A stretch of DNA of 64,000 nt from Occallatibacter riparius (lineage in GTDB: Bacteria > Acidobacteriota > Terriglobia > Terriglobales > Acidobacteriaceae). The position numbers and the translations under genes are program-made. This document shows, piece after piece, positions 58,186-64,000 of this stretch; the first letter of the stretch is position 1, and each line of letters opens with the position of its first letter. The notes under the pieces were generated by a model. The model ran no database searches. It was not told the origin of the DNA and saw only the letters and a list, made by a program, of their open reading frames with translations. The stretch covers positions 2,294,001 to 2,358,000 of the forward strand of contig NZ_CP093313.1 in the NCBI RefSeq assembly GCF_025264625.1, given 5' to 3'.

Positions 58186-58210
58186 TAGCGAAGGCGGTGA
58201 TGCCTTGCTA
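58186..58210 (+). promoter_or_regulatory. Hairpin in the antiterminator-gene leader
   Basis: TAGC(G)AAGGC pairs with GCCTTGCTA with one bulged G and a GGTGAT loop; further complementarity (CCCTG with CAGGG) follows to 58260. The loop region reads GGCGGTGATGCC, slightly like the ops pause element recognised by RfaH. It lies about 115 bp before the UpxY-like gene. The regulatory role is inferred. Confidence 0.3.
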
Positions 58211-58325
58211 AGGCACCGGGGCGAAGCCCTGCTTGACCGCGGAACAGGGTGCTTGGGTATTGCGGGGCAACTGTAAGAAACCAAATAATTTCAGGCTTTG
58301 ACCTTGAAAGGGGCCGACTCTGACA

Positions 58326-58898
58326 ATGATGGGGGAATCACAGTTATCCGCAGCGCCCGCTGGAGCGCCGATGCGATGCGAGCACGGAGGTGACGCGATC
58401 GACGAACGAGCCTGGTACGCGGTGTTTACGATGCCGCGGAGTGAGTGCTCAGTGGCGAGGCACCTAGATGCTTGCCAGGTGGAAACCTTCGTTCCGGTTT
58501 TCGAAGAGCTCCATGTGTGGAAGAATCGACAGAAGAAGAAAATCGCCAAGCCTCTTTTTCCTTCGTATGTGTTTGTTCGTGTGACCAAGGCGGAACGATC
58601 CCTTGTGTACCGTGCGCCGGGGATGCTGAGGCTGGTGGGGAATTCCAAAGGGCCTATTTCGGTTTCGACGTCGGAAATGGCCTTTCTCCAGTCCGCGACC
58701 TCGATGAACAGGTTGGCGCCCTACAAGGATCTGGTGCTCGGCGAACGAGTTCGAATCAACTCGGGTCCGATGAGCGGCATGGAGGGTATTCTTGTACGAA
58801 AGAAGAATGACTTGCGGTTTGTGCTCTCGGTCAGTCTTATTCACCAATATGTCGCCCTTGAGGTCAACGCAGAGGAGATTGAGCGGGTTGGTCGATAA
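58326..58898 (+). CDS. UpxY/RfaH-like transcription antiterminator (NusG family)
   Basis: A 190-residue NusG paralogue. The NGN domain is seen in AWYAVFTMPRSECSVARHL, ETFVPVFEELHVWKNRQKKK and PLFPSYVFVRV, then a KOW-type domain: LGERVRINSGPMSGMEGILVRKKNDLRFVLSVSLIHQYVALEV. Such paralogues let polymerase read through long polysaccharide operons. It is the first gene of the exopolysaccharide locus, as in Bacteroides capsule loci. The start could be the ATG at 58326 or 58329, or a later one at 58371; ribosome-site evidence is weak (AAAGG about 14 bases upstream). The first 27 residues have no counterpart in the family. Confidence 0.9.
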   Translation: MMGESQLSAAPAGAPMRCEHGGDAIDERAWYAVFTMPRSECSVARHLDACQVETFVPVFEELHVWKNRQKKKIAKPLFPSYVFVRVTKAERSLVYRAPGMLRLVGNSKGPISVSTSEMAFLQSATSMNRLAPYKDLVLGERVRINSGPMSGMEGILVRKKNDLRFVLSVSLIHQYVALEVNAEEIERVGR

Positions 58899-59050
58899 GC
58901 AGGATGTAATTAGAGTGAAGTTAAATCGTGATTGCGCGCGCCTTCAGGACGGTCCCGCAATGCATACTTGAGGCATTCTTCTCACTTCGAAGAGATTAGC
59001 TTTAGTGTGGCGTCCAAACAGCGGCAACCCGAGGAAATGAGGAATTCTCA

Positions 59051-61297
59051 GTGGATATACAGATAGAGAAGGACCCTACCCTACGAGACTTGGTGCGCAT
59101 CTATCAGCGGCGACGGTCCGTGGTGTACGGAATCATGACCACCATTGGTGTCCTGACTATCATTTATTGCTTGGTGTGTACGCGTCGCTATGAGGCCACG
59201 GGGCTGATCCAAGTGCAAAAGCAGGGCATGGACGGCATGGGACTGGAAGATCTCATGGGGGGCGCTTCCGGGGGCGATTCGAGTCCGCTGTCGGCGAACA
59301 TCGAGATCCAGACGCAGGCCAACATCCTCCAGTCAGACACTCTGGCGCTGAGGACCATCGAGCAGTTGGGCCTGGAGCAGAATCAGGATTTCCGTCCACA
59401 CTGGAATCCACTTGGTTGGGCGTTCGAACTGGTATCGCCCAAGGGAGTGGGGGACCCGTCCGGAGTCAAGCTGGAAGATGCTCCAGTGCGGCGATCAAAA
59501 GCGCTGAAGGTTTTCTCCAAGAACTTGAAGGTCAAGCCGGTCACCGGTACCCGAATAATTGAGATTGACTATCTAAACCCCGATCCAAAAGTTGCGGCGG
59601 CGGTAATTAATACATTGACCCGCAACCTTTCGGACTATGCATATGAGACCCGCTTTCAGGCGACCAACAAGGCTTCGCAGTGGCTGGGTGATCAACTCGG
59701 TGATCTGCGCAAAGATAGCGAAGACCTTCAAGCGAAAGTCGTCAACCTTCAAAGGGAGTCAGGCGTTTATAGCCTGGGTACGACAGATTCCACCGGGCGC
59801 GAGCAGGCTTATTCCGGGGTGCTGGACCGGTTGCAGCAGGCCACCACGGCGCTGACTACCGCGACCCAGAATCGGATTTTGAAGGGGGCGATTTCGAAGG
59901 CGGCGGAGACTGGAGACGCCGAAATGCTCTCCGGTCTTGCAGGTAACGCTCTACCCGGCGCCTCCGCCGGAGCGGCCACCGCCCTGAGCCTGGTACAGAG
60001 TCTGCGCCAACAGCAGGCAGCGGAGCAGGCGACGCTGAAAGAAGCCGAGGTAAAATACGGCCCGGCATATCCGAAATTGTCAGAAATGCGTGGCAATCTT
60101 GCTGGAATTCAGCATTCGATTGACCAAGAAATAGGGCGTATCAGGGGCCGCGCTGCAAGCGATTTCCAGATAGCTACGGCGACCGAAGCGAGCGCGCGCA
60201 AGGCCTACGAAAATGCCAAGCGCGAGGCCGATATCCTCAATAACAAGGCCATCGAGTATGTCATCGTCCGCCAAGAGGCGGAGCAGAGCCGTGGTCTCTA
60301 CGAGGATTTGCTGAAGCGACTGAAAGAGGCCGGTGTTTTGGAGGGGCTGAAGTCATCGAATATCACCTTGATCGATCCGGGTCGCGCGCCGGCGAAGCCT
60401 AAAACACCGAACGTGCCGCTCTATATGATGACTGCCCTGGTGGGCGGCTGGGTCTTGGGATGCTGCGGAGCCTTTCTGGTCGATAACCTGGACAACAAGG
60501 TCATTTCAGTAGACGACCTGGAGGACTTGTTCAAGCTGTCGCCGCTCGGCGTTCTGCCGAAGATGGAACTGCCGGTCAGCCAGACGGATCCCAGTAAGAG
60601 AATCTTGGCGCTGGCTGATCCGGGTTCCAACTACGTCGAGGCGCTGCGGTCTATCAAGACGGCGCTGCTCTTATCGCAAACCGAAGCTCCACCGAAGACC
60701 ATTCTGGTAACAAGCAGCATCGCCGGCGAGGGCAAGTCATTCTGCTCACTGAACCTGGCCATTATTCTAGCCCAGGGCGGACGGCGGACGCTGATCATCG
60801 ATACAGACCTTCGCCGGGGAACCTTGCGGCAAAGGCTGGGGATTTCTCACAGGCCTGGCCTCAGCGATTTGCTTGCTGGACAACAAGCGACTCCACCTAT
60901 CTTGGCCGTTCCGGGAATCGATAATCTTCATGTTCTGTTAGCGGGTGCCACACCGCCTAACCCAACCGACCTTCTAGAGTCGGAATCCATGAAGAACTGG
61001 CTGCACAAGTTTCGCCATGAATATGACTTCGTAGTCCTCGACAGTGCCCCGGTGTTGCCTGTCACTGATTCGGTGGCGCTGAACACTTTGACAGATTCGA
61101 CTTTGTTGATTGTGCGTTCCCGAGTTTCGGAGCGTCCGCAGGCGCAGCGGAGTTATCAGCTGCTGCGCAGAGACGGCCAGCATTACGTGGGACTCATTCT
61201 AAATGGCATGGACGTGAGCGACAGTTCTTACTATGGCTATCATGGTTATCGCAGGCATGGATACCGCTATTCTGAGGAGGATAACCGTGTTGACTAG
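59051..61297 (+). CDS. Wzc-like polysaccharide co-polymerase and tyrosine kinase (BY-kinase)
   Basis: A 748-residue inner-membrane protein that controls polysaccharide chain length and export. The N-terminal Wzz domain has a first membrane helix near 27-45 (GIMTTIGVLTIIYCLV), a large periplasmic helical part, and a second helix near residues 460-480 (ALVGGWVLGCCGAFLV). The cytoplasmic kinase has Walker A SSIAGEGKS with Lys562, Walker A-prime LIIDTDLRRG with Asp584 and Asp586, and the FVVLDSAP Walker B. The C-terminus carries a six-Tyr cluster (SSYYGYHGYRRHGYRYSEED) for autophosphorylation. GTG start with GAGGAA upstream. It overlaps the next gene by 11 bases. Confidence 0.95.
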   Translation: MDIQIEKDPTLRDLVRIYQRRRSVVYGIMTTIGVLTIIYCLVCTRRYEATGLIQVQKQGMDGMGLEDLMGGASGGDSSPLSANIEIQTQANILQSDTLALRTIEQLGLEQNQDFRPHWNPLGWAFELVSPKGVGDPSGVKLEDAPVRRSKALKVFSKNLKVKPVTGTRIIEIDYLNPDPKVAAAVINTLTRNLSDYAYETRFQATNKASQWLGDQLGDLRKDSEDLQAKVVNLQRESGVYSLGTTDSTGREQAYSGVLDRLQQATTALTTATQNRILKGAISKAAETGDAEMLSGLAGNALPGASAGAATALSLVQSLRQQQAAEQATLKEAEVKYGPAYPKLSEMRGNLAGIQHSIDQEIGRIRGRAASDFQIATATEASARKAYENAKREADILNNKAIEYVIVRQEAEQSRGLYEDLLKRLKEAGVLEGLKSSNITLIDPGRAPAKPKTPNVPLYMMTALVGGWVLGCCGAFLVDNLDNKVISVDDLEDLFKLSPLGVLPKMELPVSQTDPSKRILALADPGSNYVEALRSIKTALLLSQTEAPPKTILVTSSIAGEGKSFCSLNLAIILAQGGRRTLIIDTDLRRGTLRQRLGISHRPGLSDLLAGQQATPPILAVPGIDNLHVLLAGATPPNPTDLLESESMKNWLHKFRHEYDFVVLDSAPVLPVTDSVALNTLTDSTLLIVRSRVSERPQAQRSYQLLRRDGQHYVGLILNGMDVSDSSYYGYHGYRRHGYRYSEEDNRVD

Positions 61298-62177
61298 ATT
61301 TAGATGTATTTGCTCCGTGTTAGCTACTTTGCTCGTAATGGGGGGGGCAGCATCCGCTCAGAAGGAAAGCCTGCTTATTGGTCCGGGCGACATGTTGCAT
61401 GTGGTGGTTTTCGATACACCTGAACTGGAGCAGCACGCACGGGTAACAGATGCGGGTGATTTTAACCTGGTAATGGGTGGTCCCGTTCATGTGGCGGATC
61501 TCACTCCGGCGGAGGCGGCGCGCAAGGTGGAGGAGACTCTGAAGGGCGCGCAGCTCCTGAATCATCCGCGGGTAGCAATCATCGTAGAAGAATATGCCAC
61601 AGCGAAGGTGTCGGTTCTTGGGGAAGTGAAAGCGCCCGGCGCGTACGCGATAAACACTCCGCGGACGGTGCTGGACGTCCTGACGCTGGCGGGAGGACTG
61701 GTTCCGACAGCCGACCGCAAGGTGATGATCGAGCGCAGAGGCACCAAGGAGAGGGTTCCATATTACGTTTCCAACAATGCTGACGCCGCTCTCGATACGG
61801 CTGTAATGGTCAATCCAGGGGATTCAATCATAGTTCCCAAAGCAGGAATTGTTTACGTCTTGGGAGACGTGGCCCATCCAGGCGCCTACGTGATGATGAA
61901 TAACGAATCTCAGTTGACCGTCTTGCAACTCATCGCTCGTGCTGGCGGCACCAATATTTCCGCGGTCCCTTCTCACGCCAAGTTGATCCATAAAAAAGAT
62001 AATTCGTATGTAGAAGAAGCTCTCCCATTGAGCGCGATGCAGAAGGGTAATCGGGCTGATATGGCTCTGCAAACCGACGATATCATTTGGGTTCCGTTTA
62101 GCTACTTACGCCATTTTGCCACGAATGCAAATCAAGTTGCCGCTAGCATTGGCGCCGCGGCAATCTATCAGTTCTGA
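61287..62177 (+). CDS. Wza-type polysaccharide export protein
   Basis: A 296-residue exported protein that forms the outer-membrane exit channel for polysaccharide. Signal-like N-terminus (LATLLVMGGAASAQ); the poly-export domain starts LLIGPGDMLHVVVFDTPEL; two SLBB domains follow (KVSVLGEVKAPGAYAI and GIVYVLGDVAHPGAYVM, both with the G-E/D-V-x-x-P-G-A-Y motif). The signal lacks a clear lipobox Cys, unlike E. coli Wza. The GTG at 61287 is chosen because AGGAGG lies 6 bases upstream; it overlaps the kinase gene's end, so the two are translationally coupled. Confidence 0.93.
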   Translation: MLTRFRCICSVLATLLVMGGAASAQKESLLIGPGDMLHVVVFDTPELEQHARVTDAGDFNLVMGGPVHVADLTPAEAARKVEETLKGAQLLNHPRVAIIVEEYATAKVSVLGEVKAPGAYAINTPRTVLDVLTLAGGLVPTADRKVMIERRGTKERVPYYVSNNADAALDTAVMVNPGDSIIVPKAGIVYVLGDVAHPGAYVMMNNESQLTVLQLIARAGGTNISAVPSHAKLIHKKDNSYVEEALPLSAMQKGNRADMALQTDDIIWVPFSYLRHFATNANQVAASIGAAAIYQF

Positions 62178-62401
62178 GCAGTGGAGGATCTCGCATAGGT
62201 CCGCGCTTCTCACTGAGCGATGTTTCTTGGTGCGAATTTGTCAGTGGGTCAGCAAATGCGCCGGTTCGCACTGCCCTTTGCGGACCGCGTATAAATAAGT
62301 GGCAAAACTCGCCACTTCCGCGATTTAGTTCAATTACAACTTAACCTTGCAGGGTGTCGACGTTCGATCAGCAAGGTCGAAATCCAAGAGGAGGGAATAG
62401 C

Positions 62402-63370
62402 TTGAAACAAGCATTGGTTTGCGGCGCTGGCGGCTTTATTGCCAGCCATATGGTGAAACGGTTGAAGCAGGAGGGTTTTTGGGTGCGCGGGGTTGATCTA
62501 AAGTACCCTGAGTTTTCTGAGACCCCAGCAGATGATTTTGTGATCGGAGATTTGCGGGACCAGAGTCTCTGTCGCGAGATCGTGGATCGCAAGTACGACG
62601 AGGTTTACCAGTTTGCTGCTGACATGGGGGGCGCGGGATATATCTTCACGGGCGAACACGACGCGGACGTGATGAGCAACTCAGCGACCATCAACCTGAA
62701 TATGGTCGAGGCGTGCCGTAAACGCAACGTGAAGCGGGTGTTCTATTCGTCGTCGGCCTGCATGTACCCGGCGTACAACCAGGAAGACCCCAACAATCCG
62801 AACTGCGCGGAGAGCTCGGCTTATCCCGCGGCGCCCGATAGCGAATACGGGTGGGAGAAGCTCTTCAGCGAGCGGCTCTACCTGGCCTATCACCGGAACT
62901 ACAAGATGGAGAGCCGGGTGGGCCGGTTCCACAACATCTTTGGGCCGGAGGGCACGTGGACAGGCGGCAAGGAAAAGGCTCCGGCCGCGATGTGCCGCAA
63001 AGTGGCGCAGGCCAAGGACGGCGACACGATCCAGATCTGGGGTGACGGCAAGCAGACGCGCTCCTTCCTGATCGTGGACGAGTGCATCGAAGGCGTGCTG
63101 CGGCTCACCCGATCCGACAAGACCGGACCGTACAATATCGGATCGGAAGAGATGGTTTCCATCAACCAGCTAGTGGAGATGGTGATGGAGATCGCCGGGA
63201 AGAAGATACACGTGGAACACATCCCCGGCCCCACGGGCGTGCGTGGCCGCAATTCCGACAACACGCTGATCGCGAAGGAACTGGGCTGGGCGCCGTCGCA
63301 GTCATTGCGACAGGGGCTGGAGACCACATATGCGTGGGTCGAGGAGCAGGTTCGCAAGGGCCAGAAGTAG
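62402..63370 (+). CDS. NAD-dependent sugar-nucleotide epimerase, GDP-mannose 3,5-epimerase-like
   Basis: A 322-residue short-chain dehydrogenase/reductase-type epimerase. NAD motif GAGGFIASH (8-16), SSSACMYP with Cys120, YxxxK at Tyr149/Lys153 (EYGWEK), GRFHNIFGPEGTW, and GGKEKAPAA with Lys192. In plant GDP-mannose 3,5-epimerase, as I recall it, the equivalent residues are Cys145, Tyr174, Lys178 and Lys217, a constant offset of 25, and long blocks such as WGDGKQTRSF and the GVRGRNSDN segment match. The expected reaction is GDP-D-mannose to GDP-L-galactose, for exopolysaccharide here. The TTG start follows AGGAGGG. It lies 224 bp after wza-like; a small hairpin (62297-62317) is in between. Confidence 0.88.
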   Translation: MKQALVCGAGGFIASHMVKRLKQEGFWVRGVDLKYPEFSETPADDFVIGDLRDQSLCREIVDRKYDEVYQFAADMGGAGYIFTGEHDADVMSNSATINLNMVEACRKRNVKRVFYSSSACMYPAYNQEDPNNPNCAESSAYPAAPDSEYGWEKLFSERLYLAYHRNYKMESRVGRFHNIFGPEGTWTGGKEKAPAAMCRKVAQAKDGDTIQIWGDGKQTRSFLIVDECIEGVLRLTRSDKTGPYNIGSEEMVSINQLVEMVMEIAGKKIHVEHIPGPTGVRGRNSDNTLIAKELGWAPSQSLRQGLETTYAWVEEQVRKGQK

Positions 63371-63482
63371 TGTCTGCGCCGCGTGGCGAACACGTTCGAC
63401 CATGCCAGCCCCCAAGTCCGCTCGACGATCTGTTATGTGAAGTAGGGCAAACTGTCTAACTATTCTTATTTTCGAGGTCACG

Positions 63483-64000
63483 ATGGGAAACGCAACGATT
63501 GAAGTCGCAATTGAAAAGCCAGTTCATCCCAAAGCCGAGCTTTTCGGGCTGCCGATCAGCCTGGCGAAGATCGACTATGTTCTCGCGGAGATGGACCGTG
63601 CCATCATGGCTGGTGAGACCGGGCACTTTATCTCCGAGACGAATACCGAGTCGATGTATCACGGCAAGCGCATCGAGAGCCACGGCAAGTTCCTTCGCGA
63701 GTGTGATTTCTCGCTCTGCGACGGGGTGGGGGTAGTGACCGCGGGACTGATGTGGGGATATCGCGTCCCCAGGGTCAATGGTCCGATCCTGGTGCTGGAG
63801 GCCTGTGACAAGGGGCGCCGCAACAACTGGCGCCACTTCTTTTACGGCGGCGGAGAAGGCATAGCGGATGAGATGGCACGCCGCTTGAAGCTCAAGTATC
63901 CCGGTCTCAACGTAGTTGGGACATACTGCCCACCGTTCCGTCCTCTGACGCCGGAGGAGGACGAGGAGATCGTGAAGATGATCAACGATGCCAAGCCGGA
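63483..64000 (+). CDS. WecG/TagA/CpsF-family glycosyltransferase (3-prime end beyond window)
   Basis: The visible 172 residues contain LFGLPISLAKIDYVLAEMD, the GHFISETNTES block, the CDGVGVV segment with the conserved Asp, and FFYGGGEGIADEMARRLK, the family core (the GG-x-x-G nucleotide-sugar-binding part). These transferases add N-acetylmannosaminuronate, ManNAc or similar to lipid-linked sugars in polysaccharide assembly. The ATG at 63483 has GAGG about 5 bases upstream. The frame is still open at the right edge, so the stop is missing. It lies 112 bp after the epimerase gene and belongs to the exopolysaccharide locus. Confidence 0.85.
   Translation, partial: MGNATIEVAIEKPVHPKAELFGLPISLAKIDYVLAEMDRAIMAGETGHFISETNTESMYHGKRIESHGKFLRECDFSLCDGVGVVTAGLMWGYRVPRVNGPILVLEACDKGRRNNWRHFFYGGGEGIADEMARRLKLKYPGLNVVGTYCPPFRPLTPEEDEEIVKMINDAKP

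Larger units (their letters stand above)
57674..58325. other. 652-bp leader region of the exopolysaccharide locus
   Basis: No gene is supported. It holds the terminator-like hairpin of the giant gene (57692-57721) and, near the right end, structured sequence (58186-58260) before the antiterminator gene. A long untranslated leader is typical of loci controlled by specialised NusG paralogues. Leftward short frames at 57869-58096 lack ribosome sites and protein features. Confidence 0.5.

Noticed and set aside
58180..58260. Cyclic-di-GMP (GEMM) riboswitch in the exopolysaccharide leader
   Set aside because: A GGGGCGAAGCCC stretch suggested it, but the conserved core elements could not be placed.

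Overview
The window looks like a chromosomal segment of an Acidobacteriota genome (Terriglobia/Acidobacteriaceae type). The evidence is a long acidobacterial ADOP-type permease, moderately high GC, many secreted glycoside hydrolases and peptidases with Ala-rich signal peptides, TonB-type proteins implying an outer membrane, and frequent GTG/TTG starts. The assignment is inferred from gene content. I saw no rRNA, tRNA or CRISPR array.
1-5.7 kb is a signalling and cell-envelope block: a PAS histidine kinase, a receiver-only response regulator, a sortase followed directly by a protein ending in an LPKTG sorting signal, a BON/glycine-zipper lipoprotein, and a convergent NarL-type response regulator. 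Two sites with identical half-sites (CTGTC-N6-GACAG) and two degenerate relatives lie in this block, so it may form one regulon.
6-20 kb is mostly metabolism: a Tat-exported lactonase-like propeller, UDP-glucose dehydrogenase, full-length cobalamin-dependent MetH, a PfkB kinase, a TonB-like protein divergent from a GH37 trehalase, a GH92 mannosidase-like enzyme and a beta-barrel-like protein. 20-25 kb holds the ADOP permease and an IS110-family element. 25-33 kb has an S41 peptidase, a GH3 enzyme with a PA14 insert, a sigma-factor operon and a Gfo/Idh/MocA oxidoreductase. 33-45 kb has folK overlapping a TonB-dependent receptor, tgt, a secreted protein made of three 65-70-residue repeats, an M13 peptidase, an esterase, an old-yellow-enzyme reductase, a MerR regulator and a Rieske oxygenase.
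45-57.7 kb is a surface block: three tandem tail-collar paralogues and a GNAT gene run leftward, and a 10-kb gene for a giant secreted repeat protein runs rightward. 57.7-64 kb starts an exopolysaccharide locus: a long structured leader, a UpxY/NusG-like antiterminator, a Wzc-type BY-kinase, a Wza-type export protein, an epimerase strongly resembling plant GDP-mannose 3,5-epimerase, and the start of a WecG/TagA glycosyltransferase that runs off the window.
The most interesting signals are the sortase/LPKTG pair with its shared palindromes, a repeat element that begins exactly at the stop codons of two unrelated genes, the plant-like epimerase in a bacterial polysaccharide operon, the giant adhesin next to the tail-collar cluster, and a 19-bp hairpin ending one base before the tgt start codon.
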